Below are positions 53,471-63,719 of a DNA stretch of 64,000 nucleotides, piece by piece. The notes beneath the pieces were generated by a model. That model worked only from the letters and a program-made list of their open reading frames with translations. It had not been told where the DNA came from and ran no database searches. The stretch lies in NCBI GenBank assembly GCA_949825045.1, contig OX463815.1, positions 29,937,356 through 30,001,355 of the forward strand, given 5' to 3'. The position numbers and the translations under genes were made by a program. The DNA comes from Argyresthia goedartella. Taxonomy: Eukaryota > Arthropoda > Insecta > Lepidoptera > Argyresthiidae. Each line of letters opens with the position of its first letter. The stretch's first letter is position 1.

Positions 53471-53530
53471 TAGTTACAGGCAAATACATTGCTTCTGGCC
53501 GCACCCTAGGATACCCTGTGTCATATATAA
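53471..53530 (-). repeat. SINE-2 end fragment
   Basis: CAAATACATTGCTTCTGGCC and CACCCTAGGATACCCTGTG only. Confidence 0.7.
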
Positions 53531-53539
53531 CATACTTGT

Positions 53540-54455
53540 TTACATATATTGTATGTATTCAACGTATCTACTAGGAAATGAGAGGTATGGTCACGGCACG
53601 TGGTTTTTTACTCGTAGCGAGAGAGAGAATAGAGAAGAGATAGATACAGAGACTTATTGACCGGGTTATACCAAGGCACCCGTTACCTTATTACTTTCGG
53701 AGTCGACACACATTCACGTGAAAACCCACCCTACATCAATTATTCCACCATAAGGCCGCCAGGAAGTTATCGTAGGTCATGTCCACGTCAATAACAGAAA
53801 GAAGAAAGGGCGATTCCAGAAATTAAGACATTGAGTCTGTAAAAGGTCATTATTGGTCTCTCGCCAACTTTGACTTTTCCTGTTGATATTTGTACATTAA
53901 AACGCGTTTATAGAAATGAAGCATGGCTGCTGTTAAGTTGATCAGATTAAGACGACCTTAATGTATGATTGGTAGAATGAAAAGCCAGAGGTCTTGTGGT
54001 CGAATGTTGGCCATGGAAGTGAAAACTTTTCCTAAGATGTCTTCTATGATATATATTTTCCGACTTCAGTTTTCGATTTTGCCAATGTCACAGATACTGC
54101 TTTCAATTTTTAAGACGATTGCAACATCTGTGCTATTAAATTCCAAATTATTTTATTCTATCTCTTAGCCATTCTGATTGATAAATAATTCAATCAGCTA
54201 AATATTCCGTAGCGTAAATTGGTCGAAGTTTGTCATGAAAAAATTACAATAAATGTTAGTTGATTTTCATTGTTGTATTTTTTATCCAGTGCAACACGAT
54301 ACCAAAGTTATTTGCATCTAGTGCCTTTGAGACCCTCGCTCACTCAGGATTCTAAGGTAGAATCACTCGCTAAGCTCGTAATTCAAATATCACTCGCAGC
54401 AAAAATCAACTTTGCTCTCTTATTGCACAAATTACTATGACAGTTATATTTGCAT
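53540..54455. other. No gene seen
   Basis: No supported feature. Confidence 0.5.
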
Positions 54456-54457
54456 AA

Positions 54458-54637
54458 AGGCATTGCTTCTGGCCCCACACTACGATACCCTCTGTCGTGG
54501 GAACCAGACACAGCGATGTCACATACATATAAACATCCAAGACCTGGGGTTTTATTTACGTTACCCCAAGTTGGGGTTCGAGCCCGGGACCTCTTGCATG
54601 GTAGGCAGAGCCACAACTGCTCGCCACATAGGTCGTC
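54458..54637 (-). mobile_element. SINE-2 (tRNA-derived), longest copy
   Basis: TTGCTTCTGGCCCCACACTA through CACATAGGTCGTC. The complement carries a good B box (GTCCCGGGCTCGAACCCCA) and an A-box-like TATGTGGCGAGCAGTTGTGG. Confidence 0.85.
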
Positions 54638-54754
54638 AAAACAGATACAGGGTGATCGGTTCGAATGTGTCAGTATGGAAAAGTCAGAAACTATAAGAAA
54701 TAGCGAAATCTGTTCTTGGGACCCATGGCCTCGATTTAAGATTAAATATATATA

Positions 54755-56062
54755 CACAGTCAGGTCATAAGTTCTGTCACACAATAAAAACTTTTGAATT
54801 AAAAACGCTGGCCACAAAAAAGTTTATTGAATTCGAATTTCGAATTTTTCATGAAAATAAAAATGTGTACGTTTTAGAATTTTCCTCATTTTTAAATATG
54901 GAGTGGACACTTAAAGAAGACCGTGTCGCAGTTATTGCGTTGCATCGTTGCGGTTACGCGCCAATTCAGATTTTCGACTTACTGAAAAATTTGAATATAA
55001 CCAAAAGATTCGTTTATCGTACCATAAAACGATACAATGAAGACTCTAGTGTAGATGACAGGTCAAGAAGTGGTCGCCCTCGCTCTGTTAGGACTCCAGC
55101 AGTGATAAAAGCTGTGAAGGCGCGAATTCAAAGAAATCCCATATGTAAGCAGAAACTGTTGGCCCTTCAGATGGGGTTAAGCAGGACCACGGTGAAAAGG
55201 GTGTTAAATGAAGACTTAGGGCTTAGGGCATATCGAAGAAAAACAGGACATCGTTTGGACGCTCGTTTAATGGACCTGAGACTGAAGAGATGCCGCGCTT
55301 TGTTGAAGCGGTACGCGGGAAAAAAGCATCGGGAAATTCTTTTTTCGGATGAAAAAATTTTCACCGTGGAAGAGAGCTACAACAAACAAAATGATAAGGT
55401 GTACGCACACAGCGGTGAAGAAGCATGCAACCGTATTCCGCGTGTCCAACGAGGTCATTTTCCATCCTCGCTCATGGTTTGGTTGGGAGTCTCTTATTGG
55501 GGCTTAACTGAGGTACATTTTTGTGAGAAAGGCGTAAAAACGAATGCAGTTGTGTATCAAAATACAGTCCTCAAGAACTTGTGGAACCTGTTTCTCATAC
55601 CATGTTTAATAACAGTTACTGGGTATTCCAACAAGATTCTGCGCCAGCTCATAGAGCGAAAAGCACACAAGACTGGCTGGCGGCGCGTGAAATCGACTTC
55701 ATCCGGCACGAAGACTGGCCCTCCTCCAGTCCAGATTTGAGTCCGTTAGATTATAAGATATGGCAACACTTGGAGGAAAAGGCCTGCTCAAAGCCTCATC
55801 CTGATTTGGAGTCACTAAAGGCATCCTTGATTAAGGCAGCCGCCGATATTGACATGGACCTCGTTCGTGCTGCGATAGACGACTGGCCGCGCAGAATAAA
55901 GGCCTGTATTCAAAATCGCGGGGGTCATTTTGAATAAACTTTATTACCATAAGAATCTATGTTTTATTAAGTTCATTTTGCTATATAAATGTTTACATAA
56001 ATAATAAACATGTCTAAATTATTTCATATTGCACATGTGACAGAACTTATGACCTGACTATG
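54755..56062 (+). mobile_element. mariner transposon, 1308 bp, nearly complete
   Basis: Inverted ends of 27 bp (CAYAGTCAGGTCATAAGTTC...TGTCACA) differ at one position. TA lies immediately outside both (54753-54754, 56063-56064). Length, TA target and transposase fit the Tc1/mariner superfamily. It carries one frameshifted transposase gene and no other cargo. The well-kept ends suggest that it could still be moved by a transposase supplied in trans. Confidence 0.96.
54898..55937 (+). pseudogene. mariner DD37D transposase with one frameshift
   Basis: ATG at 54898 (MEWTLKEDRVAVIALHRCGY). Two N-terminal helix-turn-helix regions (about 1-120) are joined by the linker RSRSGRPRSVRT. The catalytic triad is visible: FSDEKIF (first Asp, before the shift), VFQQDSAPAH (second) and SPDLSPLDYKIW (third). 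There are 37 residues between the second and third Asp, the DD37D (maT-type) spacing. The frame breaks near 55575, between AGAACTT and GTGGAACC: one base is missing, after which the correct frame runs to TAA at 55935. The whole would be about 346 residues, the usual family length. No other stop was found. Confidence 0.93.
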
Positions 56063-56071
56063 TATATATGG

Positions 56072-56125
56072 CTACGATGTAGCTACGACAAATATATATA
56101 TATATATGTCGTAGCTACATCGTAG
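56072..56125. repeat. 19-bp perfect hairpin next to the mariner end
   Basis: CTACGATGTAGCTACGACA (56072-56090) and its exact inverse (56107-56125) flank an (AT)n loop. Confidence 0.95.
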
Positions 56126-56164
56126 AATTTGATTATTTCATAAAATAGCCAACCATTTATTTCC

Positions 56165-56300
56165 TGAAATGATCAGAAAGGGTTGAATTTCACGACAACA
56201 TGTCTTTTTAAAAGCATTTGTATTCAGAACTACGTGGTGTTTCTTGTGTTATACATGTCGACCTATCACGATGGCCTTCGCTGCGCTCGCTTAAATATTT
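56165..56300 (+). repeat. Dispersed fragment similar to 38.04-38.15 kb
   Basis: AAAGCATTTGTATTCAGAAC, TACGTGGTGTTTCTTGTG, TTATACAT correspond to AAGCATTTTTATTCAGGATT, ACATGGTGTTTTTTGTG, TAATACAT inside the 37.5-kb transposon. It then has CTTCGCTGCGCTCGC, similar to the core cassette. Confidence 0.55.
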
Positions 56301-56309
56301 CTTCGTTTA

Positions 56310-56635
56310 ATGTATTTTCTAATTCAACCATGGTTGATATAGTCAATTCTATGATATTTGTTACGACATATATATGGTTTCGTTTATGATGTATATTTAA
56401 AATGTCCACCATTTGGGTTATTTTGCGGATGTTATGCTATGAGTAGTGATTAGACAAAACCACTGTAATGCTACAAAAAATGCCTTTATTGGCAATTAGG
56501 AAAGATACATATTTTTTTGCCTCCAATTATATAAAGCAAACTTGCTCGTGAAATAGTCGTAAGCTTCTAATAATAGCTCTTAAGTAACCTATCTCGTATG
56601 TTTTGATCTATTCAGGATGTAAAAGAAAGATGTAG
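56310..56635. other. No gene seen
   Basis: No supported feature. Confidence 0.5.
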
Positions 56636-56639
56636 TCAT

Positions 56640-56770
56640 ATTAAAGGGATCAGCTGACCTCCCGGCCCGAAATGTGTAGAGAAGTGAAAAAATAAAGTTG
56701 GTCTCATCAAATTGGTATCATAGTGAAAATTATTCAGAATGATGTCCCTAACAACTCCCTAAAACATGAC
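56640..56770 (+). repeat. Dispersed repeat H, copy 3
   Basis: CCGAAATGTGTAGAGAAGTG, ATAAAGTTGGTCTCATC, TTCAGAATGATGTCCCTAA; matches 58930-59050. Confidence 0.7.
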
Positions 56771-56844
56771 TGCACCTTTCTGTTAAATCCTGTATATGTG
56801 ACCAAAACAAATAATGTGGAACGTATTATATTGTAATGAGCTAG

Positions 56845-56930
56845 CCCCCTGTTACGCAAAATGGAATACTAAATTGAAGGACTGGCTAAACCTGCCACCC
56901 CGTATGGAAAACGGAGTTACGCTAAGAATG
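56845..56930 (+). repeat. Dispersed repeat J
   Basis: TGGAATACTAAATTGAAGG, CTGCCACCCCGTATGG; similar to 60090-60165 and 25685-25745(-). Confidence 0.55.
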
Positions 56931-57117
56931 AATGTATGTTGCATAATTGTCAATTTTCTGAAGATGGCTTTGGGACCTCATCAATTAAGTGATGCTTCCG
57001 AGCTGACTGCCCCTTATGCAAACAGGGTATAACAGAGAGGTGTGGGTAATCATATTTCAAAAGGTTTTTGGGGACACTTTTTTAATCAACTTTTTCGTTG
57101 AAGTTAATATGATCAGC

Positions 57118-57494
57118 CTTCATTCTTCCCTTCCCCATTTATCCGTCGGCCGCAGTTGCTCGCATCGCATCGGTTTCCATTTATCCGTCGGCCGCAGTTG
57201 CTCGCATCGCATCGGTTTATTCTTCCCTTCCCCATTTATCCGTCGGCCGCAGTTGCTCGCATCGCATCGGTTTATTCTTCCCTTCCCCATTTATCCGTCG
57301 GCCGCAGTTGCTCGCATCGCATCGGTTTATTCTTCCCTTCCCCATTTATCCATCGGCCGCAGTTGCTCGCATCGCATCGGTTTATTTTTCCCTTCCCCAT
57401 TTATCCGTCGGCCGCAGTTGCTCGCATCGCACCGGTTTATTCTTCCCTTCCCCATTTATCCGTCGGCCGCAGTTGCTCGCATCGCATCGGTTTC
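57118..57494. repeat. 55-bp minisatellite, seven units
   Basis: Unit CATTTATCCGTCGGCCGCAG, TTGCTCGCATCGCATCGG, TTTATTCTTCCCTTCCC. Starts are spaced exactly 55 bp from 57183 on, with the first interval only 42. Only a few point differences among units, so amplification is recent. As 55 is not a multiple of three, the same peptide phrases (SVGRSCSHRIG, RRPQLLASHR) appear in all three plus frames; none is a credible gene. Confidence 0.97.
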
Positions 57495-57499
57495 ATTGT

Positions 57500-58175
57500 G
57501 AATGTTGTTGAGAATTAGGTCAAAAACCACCCTTTACTATACAGGAATAGGTATGCAAGAAAGCGCCTACTTAAGGCTCGTTACTGGCTGCTACCACTTC
57601 CTTATGCCCTTTTGCCCTATGTGGGGTCGGCGGCCGATATGAGTTGTCTTCATTTTTCTCTGTCCAGAAATCAGAATACAGAAATCAGATCATTTATTGT
57701 GGTACGTAGTTTAAACAAGTAACAGATTTTAATTTAAAAGATGTCAAATATTAGGTCCTTTTATAGGAAATTGGCGTTTTGTATGGAGAAATTGAAGTTA
57801 ACTCAATTTTCAGTACAAACATATTTCTATTTTTTTTTTTGGAATGACAGATCCTAATTTTATAAACTTTGTGCGTATGAATGAGACAACATTTAGCTAA
57901 CAGAAAATTTTATATAATTTTTCAAAAGTGTCAGCCGTAAAAAAATATTACGAATATTATCATGAAAATTTATGACATTTAGGAGGCACTGATTTTGAAG
58001 ATAACATTTTAGTTATCAAACTGAAAATTAAAAGAAAATATAATAAGTAGATGTAAAATATTGAAATTAATTTTAAAACAATAAAAAAACTGGAAAGAGC
58101 TATAGAATTACTCGAACTATGAACTCCTGAATCTGTAAGAAAAATTCGCCAATTTCATAGGTAAGGACCCAATAT
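57500..58175. other. No gene seen
   Basis: AT-rich with a T-run at 57830-57840. No supported feature. Confidence 0.5.
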
Positions 58176-58184
58176 TAATAGATT

Positions 58185-58512
58185 GGAAGTGCCTCCGCAG
58201 CCGGCGCCGGCTTCCAAGATGTATGCGATTGGGAGCCGGCACATGTGTAGGTATGTTGGCAGGACTGAATCAAGTGTATGTCAATGTCAAAATGTTGAAC
58301 GTCATGAGGTTGGTTGGTTTCAAATATCAGGGGAAAACACTGCGGTAGTTTATGTAAAGGGTAAAGGGGGTAAGCGAACCGGAGCCCCCTTTATCTTTCG
58401 TGTTAGGTTGAACATGTAAGAACAACAAAACATGCTTAGTTTTAAGTACCTAAGCTACCGCTGTGTTTACGGCTACCGAATCGCCGCCGGCGCCGGCTGC
58501 GGAAGCACTACC
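58185..58512 (-). mobile_element. Family D element with GC-rich ends and 9-bp target duplication
   Basis: 328 bp. The left end GGAAGTGCCTCCGCAGCCGG, CGCCGGC is mirrored by GCCGGCGCCGGCTGCGGAAG, CACTACC on the right. The 9-mer TAATAGATT flanks both sides (58176-58184 and 58513-58521). The shared core lies inside in reverse (about 58326-58428: AACACTGCGGTAG, CGTGTTAGGTTGAACATG). Confidence 0.93.
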
Positions 58513-58524
58513 TAATAGATTTCC

Positions 58525-58925
58525 TAGTAGATAATAATGTCAATACAATGCTAAATATTCACCTACAGAATAATATGCCTTATCAGCCATATACTAGTGC
58601 AATAATTTAGGAAATACCCCTTAAAATACGTCTGTTGATTCCCAGTGATGTTAAGTAATTGTGTACAGTTAACATGATACCGGCGTGGGAGTCATTGTTG
58701 TCACCGCAACACAATAAGGTGTATCACAGGTTACTGTGCTAATGGGGGAGAATGTTGCGAATCTGTTATTACGACTGAAGTGTGTTTTACGGTAAGCCGG
58801 AATTTGAATATATACAAAATTTGCGGCAAGCCTATTCCTAGGGGGCTAGCTTATCACCACAGCTAAAAGAGAGAAATATGTGTTGTAAGTAGCTAGAGCT
58901 TTTGGGTAGCTTGATCAGAGAAACT
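58525..58925. other. No gene seen
   Basis: No supported feature. Confidence 0.5.
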
Positions 58926-58929
58926 TAAT

Positions 58930-59050
58930 TTTTCAATTCTCTGTATAAATCAGCTGATTACCGCTCGGTCCAAAATGTATTGAGAAGTGAGAAATCAAGT
59001 TGCTCAGATCAAATCGGTTTCATGGTGAAATTTCTTCAGAATGATGTCTC
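58930..59050 (+). repeat. Dispersed repeat H, copy 4
   Basis: CAAAATGTATTGAGAAGTG, CAAATCGGTTTCATGGTG, TTCTTCAGAATGATGTC. Confidence 0.7.
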
Positions 59051-59054
59051 CTAC

Positions 59055-60505
59055 TTAACCAGAGTAAGACTCTCTCACTCAGTACAAACTCATATACATC
59101 TCACAACCAGAAAAACTATGTTCTTTTCTTTTATTTGTTAAATAAAATTATAATATTAAGTTTTTTTTTACTAATTAATTATTTTTTTAAGAACCTAATG
59201 TTTTTTTAAGCAGACTGAGATGAGCACACAGCAACAAAAACAAAAACAACACCCGTTACAGTTTCTATCGTAAGGAGGTTTTTGATAACACAATAAAACT
59301 TTATTATTACAACCTGTCAATCTCTTAGTTCTCAATAAATTTAGGGAAAGTTCGAAAATCTCAGGTTTTGCCGTAAGTTTATGAGAGAAATTTGCGATTT
59401 TGCTATTGTTTGATGCGATTCTTGGGTTTGCGGTTGTCCAGTCATATTATCATAAAATATATATGCACTGTATACGTACGTATCCAACTGTACACTTGTA
59501 GAAACGTTGTGCCAAAAATGTATTTAAAAAAAATACCTTAATGGCTATAGCAGCGTTTTTTTCAACCGGAATAGTGTCATATATTTGATGAACGCCATTT
59601 TCACTAATCATACTATACTCTTATATTACAGCTTTTTTACGTGACCTATGATATATATTTTTAATTTAATAATTATCATCATCTTATGAGGTAATAGAGG
59701 TCTATACAACAATACAGTCACTTAAATGTTTTCATCTTAGTTATAGTTTTCATTTATACATATCTATAATAAAATATGATAATTTCTAATAATATGCACG
59801 ATCTAAAATATTGGTACTTAACTCTACTCTAACTTACGAGTGCGCTATAACAAACAACTTAAGAATTACATAAACAATTCATACAATACTAGTTTTAGCA
59901 CCTCATATCATTAGTCAGAGACCACACTAAGTGAGGTTGACTACCAATAAGAGTTGTACTTAAATTGTGTGTACTTAAATAGCAGGAATCGAGAAAGGTT
60001 GGGTTAGGTCAGGTATGGTAGGCTATTCTAAAACGTTCTGCCGCCGGATCACGAATAAGGAGATACTTTCTAGCGATCTGTCACGCCAAATGCAATACTG
60101 AATAACTGGATAAAAGTGGACACAATTGTGCCTCTGCCACCCCGTATGGGAAAAGACTTGGCGCTATTTTATTTTTGTTGTTTCTGAGCAGGTGTTTTCA
60201 AAATCTAATCGATGGCGCTGTAGACAACCTGTCCCGTTTTTCCTTTAGTGCATGATAATGATGAATGTGGTTTATAGTACACACTTGTAAAAACAAAAAA
60301 ATGTTAATATGGTACCCCAAAGTATCAAATTTGCGACATAATAGCAATTAAAGAATCAATGTTCTCCAATATTTATCATTACTTTTTTTAAATGGCTAAA
60401 TGGTTAGTGGCAAAAGATACACTCTTTTGCAAAGAACACAGGTTGTCAGCAAATTGCGTTTTACAAAAAATTAGGAGAGATCGCGACGAGATCAACATGG
60501 AATAT
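59055..60505. other. No gene seen; repeat J fragment at 60090-60165
   Basis: AT-rich. The only recognised piece is TGCCTCTGCCACCCCGTATG at about 60130. No coding motif. Confidence 0.5.
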
Positions 60506-60519
60506 CTTTGTCTGATCTA

Positions 60520-61260
60520 ATATTATTTACATTAATACATTTTGCGAGGATCAAAATACCTTTACAGGAAGGGAGTGTAAGGAGGTAGTGGAGTTTATAG
60601 GGAGAGGGATTTCGGAATTTGAAGGAAGATAATACAAGGGAGGGGAGTTGTTATTCAGGGGGCAGTTAAATACAATATGATTAATGGACCCTTCCTCTAA
60701 ACCACAGTCGCATTACTATGCGACTGTGGTTTAGAGGAAGGGTCTTCCTACTGGAAGTCTCGGATTTTGAATTTACAAAATAAGCCGGGGCACAACATTG
60801 ACCAAGTCTAAGATGGGTTATGAAGCTCCTGACGCCTTTGTCAATCCTCATAAAATAAAAAACCAGGGTTGAGATGGAGTGGATGGTTGGAGAGCTGAAT
60901 AACGTTATGAAAAGTATTCTCACTCAGCAGCCCAATCAGCAGACAGAGACCTAGACGAGAGTGTCATTATTTCTTGGCAGCCTGATCACATCCTCGTTGC
61001 CACGTATTCCAGAGTGACTCGGTGTCCAGTCTAACATATACAACATACAATCATCTCGAGTTCTTTTTTCACAGATGTCTAGAAGTGCATTGATTTTACA
61101 AATGAGAGGATTCCCGATACAATTCCTGAATGGGCTCCGACTTATGGACTGTGAGGCGCTCAGATAGTCAAAAAAAACTCCTCAGAAACTATACGCTTAG
61201 CGCACCGAAGTAAGTCAGCGTAAGGACTGATCTTTCCGTCATCGTCGTCATGTTAGACGT
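60520..61260 (-). pseudogene. LINE RNase H domain relic, minus strand
   Basis: Reads, from the right and with gaps, LDWTPSHSGIRGNED (RNase H tail), then FITHLRLGQCCAPAYFVNS and CGLEEGSINHIVFNCPLNN. A Cys-x-Cys-x(n)-His-x(4)-Cys tail after an RNase H is known from some jockey/R1-like elements. Interrupted by a perfect hairpin at 60687-60744. Confidence 0.8.
60687..60744. repeat. 27-bp perfect hairpin within the LINE relic
   Basis: 60687-60713 (GACCCTTCCTCTAAACCACA...) and 60718-60744 are exact inverses around TACT. Both arms correspond to the CGLEEGS-coding segment. Confidence 0.97.
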
Positions 61261-61269
61261 TTTCTACTC

Positions 61270-61580
61270 TATGTACAGATTAAATATATTTTTTAATCGG
61301 GAACAATTAAGTATCATTTAGAAGGAAGGAAAAATGTTTCGAACAACAGCTTTCTATTTAATCATGAGATTAGTTAATCTTGAGATTAGTTGCCATTTAG
61401 CTAAGGGAAAATTAGCGGTGATTTCGTGCAACTCAGCGCTAGTGAATCAAATCCCGGAGCTTATCATGTTCCATTGAGAAGCGGAAAGTGCCAGTTTTTC
61501 GGACTAAAGCCTTTTACCAGTTTTCGTTTTAAAACTGTCGTTAGCCCGACGTAAATAGCTTTTATTATTTGAGTTAAGTT
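61270..61580. other. No gene seen
   Basis: No supported feature. Confidence 0.5.
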
Positions 61581-61639
61581 TTACAAATTAGTCAAGTATT
61601 ATTATTCATATAAAAGGTACAAAACAACTAACACTTCAA

Positions 61640-61960
61640 TTAACCCGTATGACTTTAAATTACGATTTTGATCGATAAATAAATTTAAAATATTAATTAA
61701 ATACGTTTGTCTGTTCGTGCCTCTTTGTGACACGAGATGACAGCTACTTGCACTTGCACAGTAGTGAATATGTTGAGCGCGCATACATTTAAAATAACCC
61801 CACCATTTTACTAATTACTTGTTTAGTTCATATTTGTTTTTATTTCCTCGCACAATGCTTAATAAATAACACGTGCTTAAGATGATTTCCGACTCGTGTC
61901 GACTTATACAATCGCTCGCTTCACTCGTTCGTGAATAAAAGTGCGGAGAGTAGGTGATTT
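61640..61960. repeat. Dispersed element, copy without the minisatellite expansion
   Basis: GTGCCTCTTTGTGACACGAG, TTGAGCGCGCATACATTTAA, ACACGTGCTTAAGATGATTT, TCGCTCGCTTCACTCG. Collinear with 42120-42200 plus 43050-43215. Confidence 0.75.
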
Positions 61961-62075
61961 CCGAACATCACTTTTAATCTCCGCACTTGTACATAAATAT
62001 ATATTTGAATTTGTTTTATAGGTTAGGTAGTGAGTTAAAGAATACGAAAGCTTGCAAAACTCGAAAAAAAATACA

Positions 62076-62427
62076 CGTCCGTGGTACCAGAGCTCTGTGG
62101 TCTATTGGGTTTCACGCTTGCTTCTCACACAGGAGATGCAGAGTCGAATCCTGACCATGTACCGTTGAGATAATTGAATGAATGATTAATCGATCTCATT
62201 GGTACATGGTCTTAGTACATTACCGGACGTTCAGTGTTTCGGATGACACGTTAAGCTGTAGCTACCGGCTACAATCGCTACTTGGTAGTGGTCATAAAAC
62301 CCCTCCAACAACACACACTGAGCCAGCGTGGTGGAGTATGGCTTAATCTTACTCGTATCCGTGTAAAGGCTTGTGGCCCTCGGCGGGGACATTAATGGGC
62401 TACATTTATTATATTATATTATTAGTA
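62076..62427 (+). mobile_element. SINE-3 (tRNA-derived), copy 2
   Basis: TGTGGTCTATTGGGTTTCAC (A-box region), GAGTCGAATCCTGACC (B box), core TTTCGGATGACACGTTAAGC, tail CGTATCCGTGTAAAGGC and GGGCTACATTTATTATATT. Slightly longer than copy 1. Confidence 0.87.
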
Positions 62428-62429
62428 AC

Positions 62430-63090
62430 ACGTCTCTTTCCATTTGGGGTGGTAGAAGCACAAGAATGCCCACTTTCAGCACTTTTTTTTAAATTATCTC
62501 TCTTTAGATATAGGTGTGCGATAGTTGTAGGCTACTTTTTATATTAAACAAATGCACCGCCTACTTTAGGACATACAATATATGAAATTGTGTTGATATA
62601 CCTATATAGGCCAATGTGATACTAATATGTGGAATTACGTATTCTGCAAAATATAAGGTATTTCAACGCTATATAAGTAGAATAGTCCCTAAGCCCTTAG
62701 AGTCGGTGGCATAGGGCAAGCTAGGAAGTCTAGAACGATTCTAGGGTCTATGTAGCAAAGGGCACGATCGTGCGTCGTTACCTCGCTACGTTACGATTTA
62801 TGTAATAGGTGCGATAGGTTTCCTCATATCATGATATCAAGTAAACCTGTTAACAAATAATTGGGATTAAACGGATAAAATGAGAAAGATGATGGACTGT
62901 TCAATCTTAATCGAATTTAGTAAAATTCTAAGTGAGACATTTATTTTACTATATATTGTCTTGATGATAAATATCTACATTTATTCTCTACAGGCATTGA
63001 TAGAGCTATTGGTGTAATATAGTAGGTTGCGCTTATTGTAGGCACCACGTTGATGTCTTTTCTACGGAAGCGGAATTCGCAAGCTTATTT
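62430..63090. other. No gene seen
   Basis: No supported feature. Confidence 0.5.
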
Positions 63091-63097
63091 TGTCTTT

Positions 63098-63370
63098 CAC
63101 AGGCCCGGTCCGGATGCGTCTTCTGAAAAGCCCGCTGGGCCGCGGTGTGCCCCAAGGGCTTTTCAGAATATCGAACCGCTCGAAAAGCCAGAGCGCTCCA
63201 GCGCGACGCTGCGTTGTACCACGCGGGGTTTTTCGGCGCTCACATCGACCGGGGTAGAACCGTACAACGCGTGCGCCCCATGCGCTAGGCGTGAAAGAGA
63301 AAGCGGATTAGTGCACCAAGCGCGTTCGGTGCGAAGGTGCGGCGCATGCGCCAGACGTGAAAGAGAGCGT
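63098..63370. repeat. GC-rich hairpin modules, first cluster
   Basis: 63122-63133 (TCTGAAAAGCCC) and 63156-63167 are exact inverses around a GC-rich loop. A second module (GAAAAGCCAGAGCGCTCC ... CACGCGGGGTTTTTCGG) follows. GCGTGAAAGAGAAAGCG and GACGTGAAAGAGAGCG are direct repeats at about 63287 and 63354. The 107-codon plus frame is Arg/Pro-rich and not credible as a gene. Confidence 0.75.
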
Positions 63371-63719
63371 TGAGTACCTTATTGATGAGTGGAACAAAGA
63401 GATCCAATATGATTAGGCAGTTTTGGGAAACATGTGTTAGGTCACAACTTCTCACCGGTGATTCGTGGACATTTTGTTTTGATGCAGTTATTGCCAGTAT
63501 CATAATCAAGATGTGCGACACAATTTTAAAGACTGTTATTATTCTCGGATGAGGATTTTGAGTTGAGTAGATTTGACAATGACAATACTGGAGAACGAAA
63601 ATTCTCAAAAAAAAGATTGTCTGAGGATTTTAAAATCGGCCATAACTTGAACAAACTTGGTCTATAAGAAGTATAAATTTGGAATTACTTAAACTTGTAG
63701 CGTTGTAGCGCTCTGGTTT

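Noticed and set aside
54383..54817. 144-codon minus-strand frame and overlapping plus frames
   Set aside because: They span a SINE-2 copy and the mariner left end; no coherent protein.
57016..57518. Open frames of 67-161 codons with repeated Ser/Arg/His phrases
   Set aside because: The same peptide phrases in all three frames follow from a 55-bp tandem repeat.
63122..63167. Rho-independent-type terminator
   Set aside because: The stem and GC loop look similar, but this is a eukaryotic repeat with several dispersed copies.
63050..63373. 107-codon Arg/Pro-rich frame
   Set aside because: Produced by GC-rich hairpin modules and direct repeats; no domain.
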